From positions 1-8,961 of the forward strand of contig QGUU01000074.1 of the NCBI GenBank assembly GCA_003242525.1: a stretch of 8,961 nucleotides of DNA. Direction: 5' to 3'. This DNA is from Pseudomonadota bacterium. GTDB taxonomy: Bacteria; Pseudomonadota; Alphaproteobacteria; Rhizobiales; Rhizobiaceae. The notes below the pieces were generated by a model. That model was given only the letters and a program-made list of their open reading frames with translations, was not told the origin of the DNA and did not search any database. The position numbers were made by a program, and so were the translations under genes. Positions 1 to 7,664 of this stretch are shown here, piece after piece (position 1 is the stretch's first letter; the number at the start of each line of letters is the position of its first letter).

Positions 1-198
1 GCGCTATCCCGCCCATTGCAAAGGAAATCTCGCACGAGCGGTCCGCGTAGCCGCCGCTGACGCTGCGCCTGCGCATCTGCGAAAGTCCCATACCGCCAGC
101 TTCATCAACGTTTTCGGGCCATTTTCACGATCAAGCCCGTTTCGACTGGCTCATAGGGTCGCACCGCTGGATCTTCGATTCTCGCCACCGAATAGGAT

Positions 199-1644
199 AT
201 GGACTTCATCAAGCAGGCGGCCATGCCCCAACTCCGCCGAACTTCTGTCCGCATTGTAGAGCTGAACTCAATGTCCCGCCTTTCCGAACTCGCCTCGATC
301 GTGGGGCATCAACATGTGGTCAGCGGCGAGGAGTTGTATTCCAGGCCGCAGGACTTCTGGAACAGCACACCCACCGTCGCGCTCGGATTGGTCAAGCCGG
401 GCAATGTCGAGGAAGTTTCGGCAATCCTTGCCCTTTGCGACCGCCACGCACAGCCGGTCGTGATCGAGGGCGGCAGGACCAATCTGGTCCACGCCACTCA
501 GGCAACAGGCGAGACGGTCCTGATGTCGCTGGAACGCATGAACGCCATCCTTTCGCTGGATACGGACGACATGACGGCGGAGGTCGAAGCCGGCGTAATT
601 CTGGAAACCCTCCAGGCAGCGGTACAACAGAAGGGGTTGCGATTCGGGCTCGATCTCGGCGCCCGCGGAAGCGCGACCATTGGCGGCGTGCTGGCAACCA
701 ATGCCGGCGGCTTTCAGGCCTTGCGCTACGGGGTGGCGCGCGACCAGGTTCTGGGGCTCGAATGCGTGCTGGCCAATGGCAAGGTGCTAAGTCATCTCGT
801 GCCCTATGTGAAGGACAATACCGGCTACGACCTGAAGCAGCTTTTCATAGGATCCGAGGGGACGCTCGGCGCGATCACCCGCGCCATGCTTCGGCTGCAC
901 CCCTCCCCGCAGAGCGTCAATACGGCCTTGCTCGCCTTTGAGAATTTCGGCGCCGTCGTCGGCGCGCTCAACACGATGAAGCGGGCACTGCGGGGCGAGC
1001 TTTCCTCCTTCGAGATCATGTGGCGCGAGTTCTACGATTTCAACGTTGGCGCGCTGTGTCCGCATGCACCGCCCCTGCCGACTGGCCACCCATTCTATGT
1101 GCTCTGCGAGACCGAGGGGTTCGACTCCGAAGCAGACGAAGCGCAATTTGAGGCCGTCATGGCCGACCTGCTGGAAAACGGAGGTGCCGCCGACATTGTC
1201 CTTGCGCAATCATCGCGCCAACGGTCGGACTTCTGGCGCATCCGGGAGGAATTCGGGCCTGAGATGGATCTCTTCAAGGTGATGGTGGACTTCGATGTCT
1301 CCCTGCCAATCTCGAAGATGGATACTTTTGTGCAGGAAACGGAGGCGCTTCTTGCCAGGGAAGTTCCCGAAAATCTCGGGCTTCACGTTATCGGCCATCT
1401 GGGCGACGGCAATCTGCATATTGCCACGGGACTCCCCACGCCCGAGCGCAAGCTGGACGTACAACGGCTGATTTACGGATTGGTCCGGCGCCACGGGGGC
1501 TCGATCTCCGCCGAGCATGGCGTCGGCCTGGCAAAGAAGGACTTCCTCAACCACTCGCGCACGCCCGAGGAAATAGCCACCATGCGCGCGATCAAGGCAG
1601 CTCTTGATCCCAGGAACATTCTCAACCCCGGCAAGATATTGTGA
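199..1644 (+). CDS. FAD-binding oxidoreductase, GlcD-like 2-hydroxyacid dehydrogenase/oxidase
   Basis: This is a complete FAD-linked oxidase of the VAO/PCMH-fold, GlcD/D-lactate/D-2-hydroxyglutarate dehydrogenase group, which oxidises a 2-hydroxyacid to the 2-oxoacid. The N-terminal FAD domain shows the pyrophosphate loop IEGGRTNLVHATQ (89-101), then GSATIGGVLATNAGG (157-171) with RYGVARDQVLGLE (176-188) and DNTGYDLKQLFIGSEGTLGA (206-225). The C-terminal FAD-oxidase domain has the metal-binding signature HLGDGNLH (400-407), SAEHGVG (437-443) and the closing DPRNILNPGK (470-479). Its 481 residues are normal for the family. The start is uncertain. The ATG at 199 has AGGA only one base upstream, the ATG at 223 has a purine-rich AGGCGG, and the ATG at 271 (residue 25, MSRLSELASIVG) is where homologues usually begin. 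The substrate cannot be read from the sequence. Its convergent position beside the regulator and the dehydratase operon suggests, but does not prove, a shared pathway. It has no FeS domain, so electrons must go to a partner or directly to oxygen or a quinone. Confidence 0.92.
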   Translation: MDFIKQAAMPQLRRTSVRIVELNSMSRLSELASIVGHQHVVSGEELYSRPQDFWNSTPTVALGLVKPGNVEEVSAILALCDRHAQPVVIEGGRTNLVHATQATGETVLMSLERMNAILSLDTDDMTAEVEAGVILETLQAAVQQKGLRFGLDLGARGSATIGGVLATNAGGFQALRYGVARDQVLGLECVLANGKVLSHLVPYVKDNTGYDLKQLFIGSEGTLGAITRAMLRLHPSPQSVNTALLAFENFGAVVGALNTMKRALRGELSSFEIMWREFYDFNVGALCPHAPPLPTGHPFYVLCETEGFDSEADEAQFEAVMADLLENGGAADIVLAQSSRQRSDFWRIREEFGPEMDLFKVMVDFDVSLPISKMDTFVQETEALLAREVPENLGLHVIGHLGDGNLHIATGLPTPERKLDVQRLIYGLVRRHGGSISAEHGVGLAKKDFLNHSRTPEEIATMRAIKAALDPRNILNPGKIL

Positions 1645-1657
1645 AACCGGAATTGCA

Positions 1658-1690
1658 TCCGCAGGGAGGCAGCGCGCGCTCTCCCGCGGA
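1658..1690 (+). terminator. Possible terminator hairpin after the FAD oxidase gene
   Basis: The arms TCCGC-a-GGGAG (1658-1668) and CTCCC-GCGGA (1681-1690) can form a 10-bp stem with one bulged A and a 12-nt loop, starting 14 nt after the stop codon. No U-tract follows, so an intrinsic terminator is only a possibility. A 3'-end stabilising hairpin fits equally well. Confidence 0.35.
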
Positions 1691-1702
1691 GCCAAGACAG
1701 TC

Positions 1703-1722
1703 CAGGGCCCACGAGGGGCCTG
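1703..1722. terminator. Hairpin in the convergent gap, possible terminator for the LuxR gene
   Basis: CAGG-g-CCC (1703-1710) pairs with GGG-g-CCTG (1715-1722) around an ACGA tetraloop, with one G-G mismatch. It lies 17 bp beyond the stop codon of the minus-strand regulator and would be read first by transcription coming from that gene. It lacks a clear U-tract on either strand. Confidence 0.3.
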
Positions 1723-1739
1723 CGCTGCGCTAGCTCTGC

Positions 1740-2603
1740 TCACAGGACCGAGGTTGTCATGAAGATGGCGAACAGCTCGCGCTGCGAGGAAATACGCATC
1801 TTGGCGTAGATGTTCTTGCGGTGGATGCGAACTGTGCCTGCGGTTATGCCGAGTATGTTGGCGATCGATTCGGATGAGTGGCCTTCCAGTACCAGCCCCA
1901 CGACCTCAAGCTCGCGGGGAGTGAGCGGCGGAATGCCTCTTTTCTCCAGCGCGTCCTGCACCGTTCGTTCCAGCACCGCCTTTTCGTTCCGCTCCGACCC
2001 GCCGGCCTTGAGGCGTTCGTCCGTGCGCCAATGTCGCTCGGCAATCCCTCTCAGCAGGGGTTCCACGCAACGCAGCATCCGCAGATCATGCGCATTGAAG
2101 GCGCGTTGCCGGGGCGAACGCATCAACGAGGTGACGATAGTCCAGTTCGCATTTCCCGGAATGAAAAAGGCGATCTCATCCACCGGTCCCGTCTGCACGT
2201 AATATGAGCGGTAATACTCGCTCTTGTAGAACTGGTCCGGCGCAAGTTCGGCCAGCCGGTAAAGCCCGGAGCGCAGGCCGTTGGCCGTCGCCTTGTAGAA
2301 CGGGTCCAGCAGATAGGGGCCGACTTCATAGTCTTCCACATGGATTTCGAACTGCCGCTGCTGGAACGTATGATGAAGACAAAGCGGCATGTCCGGACCG
2401 TTATAGGCAAACGTCACGGTATAGTCGAAATGCGCCAGCTTGCTCACCGTATCGGCGAAGACCTGCGGAAAATCCGGCTTTCCTGCGCGCGACAGCAGCT
2501 CGCTCAGCCCCGCATACCATTCCGGCGAGGACAGCAACCTCGTTCGGCTACCGTCGACACGCCGCTCCTCCGGCAAGGATTTATCCAAAATGGGATATAT
2601 CAT
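1740..2603 (-). CDS. LuxR/GerE-family helix-turn-helix transcriptional regulator
   Basis: This 287-residue regulator has a C-terminal LuxR-type DNA-binding domain (about 225-283). Its landmarks are LTPRELEV (227-234), EGHSSESIANILGI (240-253) and the recognition helix TAGTVRIHRKNIYAKM (254-269). The N-terminal 200 residues look like a single alpha/beta sensory domain, rich in Tyr and Phe around 90-150 (DYEVGPYLLDPFYK, YYRSYYVQTGPVDEI). I do not see the full conserved set of acyl-homoserine-lactone-binding residues and no receiver domain, so it is probably a ligand-responsive rather than phospho- or quorum-responsive regulator. The ATG at 2603 has AGGA five bases upstream on its strand. It is transcribed divergently from the transporter-dehydratase operon, the usual position for a pathway-specific regulator. 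Control of that operon is inferred from this position and from the repeated motif in the shared gap. Confidence 0.92.
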   Translation of the reverse strand: MIYPILDKSLPEERRVDGSRTRLLSSPEWYAGLSELLSRAGKPDFPQVFADTVSKLAHFDYTVTFAYNGPDMPLCLHHTFQQRQFEIHVEDYEVGPYLLDPFYKATANGLRSGLYRLAELAPDQFYKSEYYRSYYVQTGPVDEIAFFIPGNANWTIVTSLMRSPRQRAFNAHDLRMLRCVEPLLRGIAERHWRTDERLKAGGSERNEKAVLERTVQDALEKRGIPPLTPRELEVVGLVLEGHSSESIANILGITAGTVRIHRKNIYAKMRISSQRELFAIFMTTSVL

Positions 2604-2721
2604 CTATCCTACCCCCAATAGGAAATATCCCTCGATAGTAAGAAGCTTGTAAGTTTCCGTCCATATGAGAAATATGTCGCCCAGACCAATATACGGGAGA
2701 ACAGGCACCGGGACATATTTC
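2592..2721. promoter_or_regulatory. Four-copy repeated motif GAWATATSYC, candidate operator array
   Basis: Four copies of a 10-bp element lie in the divergent gap: GATATATCCC on the minus strand (2592-2601, touching the regulator start codon), GAAATATCCC on the plus strand (2622-2631), GAAATATGTC on the plus strand (2669-2678) and GAAATATGTC on the minus strand (2712-2721). The last two extend to a perfect 13-bp inverted repeat, TGAGAAATATGTC at 2666-2678 and its complement at 2712-2724. The third copy also contains the small palindrome CATAT-N5-ATATG (2662-2676). The start-to-start spacings are 30, 47 and 43 bp. Binding by the adjacent LuxR protein, and autoregulation through the copy on its start codon, are inferences. 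Confidence 0.45.
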
Positions 2722-2759
2722 TCAGGTCGAGGCGGGCCGGGCTTCTGAAGGTCGCAGAA

Positions 2760-2787
2760 ACGCCTCGTTTTGATCTGGACGAGGCGT
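2760..2787 (+). promoter_or_regulatory. Leader hairpin upstream of the short ORF
   Basis: ACGCCTCG (2760-2767) and CGAGGCGT (2780-2787) form a perfect 8-bp stem with a 12-nt loop. It ends 14 nt before the strong ribosome-binding site at 2802-2809. It could be a transcript 5'-end structure or part of a leader control element. No U-run follows it. Confidence 0.35.
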
Positions 2788-2812
2788 GCGCCTCCACCCA
2801 GAGGAGGAGAAA

Positions 2813-2962
2813 ATGATCACTTGTCGCCTCGGCGCGGTTGGCGGCGCTCCCACGGGCGCGCCATGTGCAACGATGCCTGATGAAAACACGCGCCTCTGTC
2901 AGGTCGAAGCCTGCCGGAGCCTGCTGCTACGCGCCTTCGAAAACTCCATCGCTATCGCGTGA
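2813..2962 (+). CDS. Possible 49-residue leader ORF with strong ribosome-binding site
   Basis: An ATG at 2813 follows GAGGAGGAG (2801-2809), one of the best Shine-Dalgarno sequences in the window, and opens a 49-codon frame ending in TGA at 2960-2962. The predicted peptide starts MITCRLGAVGG, carries four cysteines (4, 18, 29, 34) and ends in LLLRAFENSIAIA. I recognise no family, signal peptide or membrane helix. It lies 103 bp before the solute-binding protein gene, on the same strand and presumably in the same transcript. It may be a translated leader peptide, an uncharacterised small protein, or the degenerate remains of an older gene start. The translation signal is stronger than the coding evidence. 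Confidence 0.35.
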   Translation: MITCRLGAVGGAPTGAPCATMPDENTRLCQVEACRSLLLRAFENSIAIA

Positions 2963-3065
2963 CCGGACGGTCAGCCGACCACCAACGGAGCCTAAGCCGG
3001 TGACGGTCATGAATGGGTTCACTGTCAGAACCGCCTTCAGGGGAAAAGCAACAAGGGGAAGTGCC

Positions 3066-4451
3066 ATGCTCAGACAAAGCTCTAAATTCAGCCTGCTTTC
3101 GACCGCCCTTCTGACCACCGCGACATCGTTCGCGCTGATGGGAAGCGCTTATGCCTGGTCGCTTGAGGAGGCGGCGGCTCCCTACAAGGGAGTGACGATC
3201 CGGACGATCGGCGAGGCGCTGCCGCCGCTGGAGGCAATGAGCAAACTGGCGCCGGAGTTCGAGCAGCGCACCGGCATCAAGGTCGAGATCGAGATGTACG
3301 AGCACTCCGAGGCGGTCAGCAAGGTGATGCTCGATCTCAATTCCAAGCGCGGCCGGTATGATTTCATCATCCAGCCGCATCGCGAACTTGGAAAGTTCGT
3401 GACCAACGGCCACGTGCAGCCACTTGGGGATTTCCTGCAAAGCGCCGAGCTGCGCGATCCGGAGTTCAAGCCCGACGAGCAGCTTTATCAGCGCCTGTGG
3501 AAGGAGATCTCCTGGTACAACGACCAGGTCTACGGTTTCCCCTTCACCGCCCTCAGCATGTATATGTGGTATCGTTCCGACCTGCTTGGCGATGAGAAGG
3601 AAAAGGAGGGCTTCAAGGCCAAGTACGGCTACGATCTCGCGCCCGCCAAGAACTGGGACCAGTATCGCGACATCGCCGAATGGTTTACGCGTCCGGACCA
3701 GAATCTTTATGGCACCGCTTTGCAGGGCAAACGCCACGAGGCGCTCTGGTATGAGTGGCTGAACTTCCTCTATTCCTTCGGCGGGGACATGCTCGAAGCG
3801 AAGTCGGGTTCGGAATGCGGGCCGGTGATAGTGAACAGTCCGCAGGCTATTGCGGCCACGGAATACTACAAGAGCCTCAAGGCCTTTTCGCCGCCCGACA
3901 CGCTGAACTATTTCTGGGATGACGTCATGGCCTTGATGCAACAAGGCACCGTCGCTCAGCTCATAATGTGGAACGACGCCACCTATGCCGTCGCTGTCGA
4001 TGAATCGGCTTCAACCGTCGTGGGCAAAATGGGCTTCGACACAGTTCCCGAAGGTGAGGGCGGAACGATTGCCCAGGCGGAAGGGTGGACCTACCTCATT
4101 CCCACCTCGTCCAAAAACAAGGAGGCAGCCTATCTCTTCATCCAGTGGATGATGGACTATGACCAGCAGCTTCGCCAACATCTGAATGGCGGGGCGACGG
4201 CACGTCCGGACGTCTACGCTTCGGACGAGGTGCAGAAACTGCCCTACTCCAAGGCCTCCATGGCGTCCAACGAGGTCGCCAAGCCCAAGCCGACCTTGCC
4301 GCAGTCTTCGGAAATCACCGACATTCTGGTTCGCGAACTCTCGTCCTACCTGGCCGACGAGAAATCCGCCAAGGAGGCCCTCGACCGCTCGGCGGAGGAG
4401 ATTTCTGCCCTGCTCGGCTCATGCGCGCCAATGAAGTATCCGGTGCAGTGA
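3066..4451 (+). CDS. ABC transporter periplasmic substrate-binding protein, family 1 (CUT1-type)
   Basis: This is the 461-residue precursor of a family 1 extracellular solute-binding protein, the periplasmic receptor that delivers sugars or polyols to a MalFGK-type importer. I chose the ATG at 3066 because AAGGGGAAG (3053-3061) precedes it and the protein then opens with a typical signal peptide: basic MLRQSSK, a hydrophobic core at 9-26, and probable cleavage after AYA (28-30). The frame stays open upstream to 2838, but that extension has no signal-peptide character. Mature features include the start-of-fold segment VTIRTIGEALPPLEAMSKLA, the hinge-region YDFIIQPHRELGKF and many Trp/Tyr residues in the middle (for example WYEWLNFLYSFGGDML), as expected for a carbohydrate-binding cleft. 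There are only two cysteines (251 and 453), which may form a disulfide. The ligand is unknown. The dehydratase gene in the same operon suggests a polyol, diol or diol-containing glycoside. Confidence 0.94.
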   Translation: MLRQSSKFSLLSTALLTTATSFALMGSAYAWSLEEAAAPYKGVTIRTIGEALPPLEAMSKLAPEFEQRTGIKVEIEMYEHSEAVSKVMLDLNSKRGRYDFIIQPHRELGKFVTNGHVQPLGDFLQSAELRDPEFKPDEQLYQRLWKEISWYNDQVYGFPFTALSMYMWYRSDLLGDEKEKEGFKAKYGYDLAPAKNWDQYRDIAEWFTRPDQNLYGTALQGKRHEALWYEWLNFLYSFGGDMLEAKSGSECGPVIVNSPQAIAATEYYKSLKAFSPPDTLNYFWDDVMALMQQGTVAQLIMWNDATYAVAVDESASTVVGKMGFDTVPEGEGGTIAQAEGWTYLIPTSSKNKEAAYLFIQWMMDYDQQLRQHLNGGATARPDVYASDEVQKLPYSKASMASNEVAKPKPTLPQSSEITDILVRELSSYLADEKSAKEALDRSAEEISALLGSCAPMKYPVQ

Positions 4452-4484
4452 CCCTCTTCCCTCACAGGCAATAAACCCAGTCTG

Positions 4485-4516
4485 CCCCGCGAGAACGCCA
4501 TGCGTGTCTCGCGGGG
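4485..4516 (+). promoter_or_regulatory. Strong intergenic stem-loop between binding-protein and permease genes
   Basis: CCCCGCGAGA (4485-4494) pairs perfectly with TCTCGCGGGG (4507-4516). The stem continues as ACGC (4495-4498) with GCGT (4502-4505) around a CAT loop, with one bulged G at 4506, giving about 14 bp in all. No U-tract follows, so it is probably not a full terminator. In mal-type operons such hairpins protect the upstream binding-protein mRNA from 3' decay, keeping the receptor more abundant than the permeases. The same role is inferred here. Confidence 0.6.
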
Positions 4517-4531
4517 AAGCATGGCAGTATC

Positions 4532-5458
4532 ATGAGCAAGACAGCAGCAAATCCGCACGGGCGCTTCCTGTTGGATCACGGGTCCTCGCTTCCCCTGATC
4601 CTGCCGGCAACACTTCTCGTCCTGGTCTTCCTCGTGGGGCCTTTCGGATACATGACCTACACGGCCATGACCGATCTGAGCTTCGCTAATCCGGACCAGA
4701 AAGGTGCCTTCATCGGTTTCGACAATTTCCGGCAACTCATGCGAAACGACCCCATCTTCTGGGGTTCCTTCTGGCTTACGGTCCGCTTCGTGCTGGCCGC
4801 TGTCTGCATAGAGTTTGTGCTGGGTTTTGCGATTGCACTGCTGATATGGCACTTCATCAAGCGCCAGCGCCTTCTTACGACGCTGCTTCTGGTGCCCATG
4901 ATGCTTGCGCCCGTGGCTGTCGGCCTCATCTGGCGGCTTCTGCTGCAGGGCGACTTCGGCATGGTCACCTACTACCTTCACAAGCTTGGTCTGCTCTCCA
5001 AGGCGTCGGCCATCTTCTCCACGCCTTCGCTGGTGATGCCGGCCATAATCGCAATCGACGTCTGGCAGTGGACCCCATTCGTGACGCTCATCATACTGGC
5101 CGGACTGATGAGCCTGCCGAAATCGCCGTTTGAAGCGGCGACCATCGACGGCGCGGGGCCCTGGCGGCAGTTCACAGATATAATGCTTCCCCTGCTGAGG
5201 CCGATCATAGCGCTTGTATTGCTGCTGCGCGGGATCGATGCCTTCAAGGAGTTCGACAAGGTCTTCATCATGACCGGCGGAGGGCCCGGCACGGTTTCCG
5301 AACTTCTGTCTATCTACGCCTACCGGGTCAACTTCAAGAACTGGAACCTGGGCTACGGGGCCACCGTCGCCTTCATGGTCTACCTTGTCGTCCTCATCCT
5401 GTGCTCGGTTTTCTACAAGGCCGTTTACTGGAAGTCCGCCAATATTGGAGGGCGCTGA
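4532..5458 (+). CDS. ABC transporter permease, MalF/UgpA type (CUT1)
   Basis: This 308-residue inner-membrane permease is the first of two that form the translocation pore. I see about six hydrophobic helices, roughly at 20-42, 82-106, 114-138, 166-192, 218-236 and 274-296. The EAA loop that docks on the ATPase is EAATIDGAGPWRQFTDIMLP (201-220), followed by PLLRP. The long N-terminal extracellular loop, with the FANPDQKGAFIGFDNF segment (51-66), is typical of MalF/UgpA-type subunits. The ATG at 4532 has no close Shine-Dalgarno sequence. The nearest purine run, GGGGAAG, is 12 bases upstream and partly inside the 3' arm of the intergenic hairpin, so translation initiation may be weak or structure-dependent. 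The next permease gene starts one base after this stop, which indicates translational coupling. Confidence 0.95.
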   Translation: MSKTAANPHGRFLLDHGSSLPLILPATLLVLVFLVGPFGYMTYTAMTDLSFANPDQKGAFIGFDNFRQLMRNDPIFWGSFWLTVRFVLAAVCIEFVLGFAIALLIWHFIKRQRLLTTLLLVPMMLAPVAVGLIWRLLLQGDFGMVTYYLHKLGLLSKASAIFSTPSLVMPAIIAIDVWQWTPFVTLIILAGLMSLPKSPFEAATIDGAGPWRQFTDIMLPLLRPIIALVLLLRGIDAFKEFDKVFIMTGGGPGTVSELLSIYAYRVNFKNWNLGYGATVAFMVYLVVLILCSVFYKAVYWKSANIGGR

Positions 5459-5459
5459 G

Positions 5460-6278
5460 ATGAACAGATCCTACAAGATTCTGGCGGTCGGGGTTCTCGC
5501 CTGCATCCTGGTCATCACGCTGACCCCTTATCTCTGGATGCTGTTGACGTCGTTCAAGGGACGACTGGATATCCTGTCGCCGGATCCGCGCTGGTTCTTC
5601 ACGCCGACGCTGGACAATTATCCGGCCGTCTTCATCGACAAGGACTATCTGCCCCTCGTCCTGAATTCGCTGATCATCTCGACCGCGTCCACGATCCTTT
5701 CGATCTGCATCGGGGCACCCGCGGCCTATGTGTTCGCCAGAACGGATTTTCCGGGGAAGGAAGACCTTTTCTTCTTTTTCCTTACCACGCGCATGGCCCC
5801 GCCGATCTCCATCGCGGTGCCGCTGTTCATGTTCTTCACGCTGCTCGGGCTAACCGACACGGTCTATGCCGTCGTCATCGCCCACACGACTTTCAACCTG
5901 TCTCTCGTTGTCTGGATGATGCGGGGTTTCTTTGCCGAGATCCCCCGGGAAATCGACGAGGCGGCCATGATGGACGGCCGCTCCAGGCTGGGCGCCTTCA
6001 TCCGCGTCATCATTCCGATGGCGGCGCCGGGCGTGGCCGCAACTGCTGTCCTGTGCTTCATCCTATCCTGGAACGAGTTTCTCTATGCCTTCATTCTCGT
6101 GGCCTTCGAGGGGCGGCCGCTGACGGTCGGCATTCCGGGCCTGATCACTCCGCACGGAACCCTGTGGGGACAGGTGGCCGCGGTGGCTGTCGTCGCCACG
6201 CTGCCGATCCTCATCTTCACCTTCCTCGTGCAGAGGCATCTGGTGCGCGGCCTCACATTTGGAGCGGTGAAAGGCTGA
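5460..6278 (+). CDS. ABC transporter permease, MalG/UgpE type (CUT1)
   Basis: This is the second pore subunit, 272 residues from the ATG at 5460. That start has GGAGGG (5447-5452) upstream and lies one base after the previous gene's stop (TGAGATG). A longer in-frame version from 5385 would overlap the first permease and adds no sensible residues. About six membrane helices are visible (8-30, 66-92, 103-130, 134-158, 186-214, 236-258). The EAA loop is EIDEAAMMDGRSRLGAFIRV (164-183), then IIPMAAPG, followed by the SWNEFLYAFIL segment characteristic of MalG-type subunits. It forms a heterodimer with the neighbouring permease. It is followed by a 124-bp gap, unusually loose for this operon, before the ATPase gene. 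Confidence 0.95.
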   Translation: MNRSYKILAVGVLACILVITLTPYLWMLLTSFKGRLDILSPDPRWFFTPTLDNYPAVFIDKDYLPLVLNSLIISTASTILSICIGAPAAYVFARTDFPGKEDLFFFFLTTRMAPPISIAVPLFMFFTLLGLTDTVYAVVIAHTTFNLSLVVWMMRGFFAEIPREIDEAAMMDGRSRLGAFIRVIIPMAAPGVAATAVLCFILSWNEFLYAFILVAFEGRPLTVGIPGLITPHGTLWGQVAAVAVVATLPILIFTFLVQRHLVRGLTFGAVKG

Positions 6279-6321
6279 GCCTGAGTGCCTCGCCCCCTCA
6301 GGCCACTGCCCGGGAATGGCA

Positions 6322-6331
6322 GGGATATTTG
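6322..6331 (-). promoter_or_regulatory. Lone near-match to the upstream repeated motif
   Basis: The minus strand reads CAAATATCCC here, one base different from the GAAATATCCC copy at 2622-2631 in the operon's regulatory region. It sits in the 124-bp gap before the ATPase gene. It could be an internal operator or a chance match. One 9-of-10 match in about 9 kb is weak evidence. Confidence 0.15.
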
Positions 6332-6402
6332 AACACGATGGACAAGGCGGCGCTGTCGAGAGGTGAACACGACCGCCGCGATAGGATGTACGGAGCATTT
6401 TG

Positions 6403-7442
<1,040 letters not shown>

Positions 7443-7446
<4 letters not shown>

Positions 7447-7604
7447 GCATCGTCGGATTTGTTCCCCTGCTGCTTGCTGCCTTTGTCTGGGTCATTTTCT
7501 GGCGGGTCAACGCCAGGCGAAGGTGGTTCACCATTGGCGAAGTGATCTTCTGGGACGTGATCGTGCTGATCATCATCCAGCTTGTCTGGTTGCGCTGGTT
7601 CTGA
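7443..7604 (+). CDS. Small two-helix membrane protein coupled to the ABC transporter
   Basis: A GTG at 7443 overlaps the ATPase stop in a GTGA junction and opens 53 codons ending in TGA at 7602-7604. The predicted peptide has two hydrophobic helices (about 4-20 and 36-52) joined by a basic loop, RVNARRR (21-27). By the positive-inside rule the loop faces the cytoplasm and both termini the periplasm. It has six tryptophans (16, 20, 28, 37, 49, 52), unusual for so short a protein, and an acidic residue at the start of helix 2 (D38). I do not recognise a family. Small membrane proteins of the DUF2160 type occur in glycerol ABC operons but are longer, and I see no clear resemblance. The translational coupling and hairpin-membrane layout suggest an accessory subunit or stabiliser of the importer. 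That role is inference. Confidence 0.72.
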
Positions 7605-7650
7605 CGAAAACGGGAGCCTTCAGGTGCCAACGGAGCCCGACCGGAAAAGA

Positions 7651-7658
7651 AAAGGAGG
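7651..7658 (+). promoter_or_regulatory. Ribosome-binding site of the dehydratase gene
   Basis: AAAGGAGG at 7651-7658 ends six bases before the ATG at 7665. It is a near-consensus Shine-Dalgarno at ideal spacing and fixes the start of the dehydratase large subunit. Confidence 0.75.
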
Positions 7659-7664
7659 CTTGCG

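Larger units (their letters stand above)
2604..3065. other. 462-bp divergent regulatory/leader region before the transporter operon
   Basis: This gap lies between the LuxR start and the solute-binding protein start. Its left part is AT-richer than the surrounding genes and holds most of the repeated motif array, so the divergent promoters probably lie there, though I cannot place convincing -35/-10 boxes. Its right part holds the hairpin at 2760-2787, a strong Shine-Dalgarno at 2802-2809 with the short ORF at 2813-2962, and then about 100 bp before the SBP start. I searched it by eye for cobalamin-riboswitch core elements and found none. Confidence 0.5.

Noticed and set aside
1..198. Possible gene fragments at the left edge: a forward frame ending at TAG 48-50 and a reverse frame opening at 91 and running off the window.
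   Set aside because: Both are too short to identify, overlap each other on opposite strands, and neither has a recognisable motif or a convincing ribosome-binding site. I see no supportable feature here.
2838..3065. An upstream in-frame extension of the solute-binding protein from an ATG at 2838.
   Set aside because: The extension would bury the signal peptide 76 residues in and has no good ribosome-binding site. The ATG at 3066 has both a Shine-Dalgarno and a proper signal peptide.
2952..3944. A 330-codon reverse-strand ORF opposite the solute-binding protein gene.
   Set aside because: It is a mirror frame of a GC-rich coding region. The forward frame has a clear signal peptide and family features, while the reverse product has no recognisable domain.
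4521..4535. A four-codon minicistron (ATGGCAGTATCATGA) whose stop overlaps the start of the first permease.
   Set aside because: Such overlaps arise easily by chance. Its only purine run is immediately adjacent and partly paired in the hairpin, so there is no independent support for translation.
6302..6320. GCCACTG followed by CCCGGGAATGGC resembles the B12-box end of a cobalamin riboswitch, tempting because the operon encodes a B12 enzyme.
   Set aside because: The gap is only 124 bp, and I find none of the upstream conserved riboswitch core elements. A small CTGCC/GGCAG hairpin explains the likeness.
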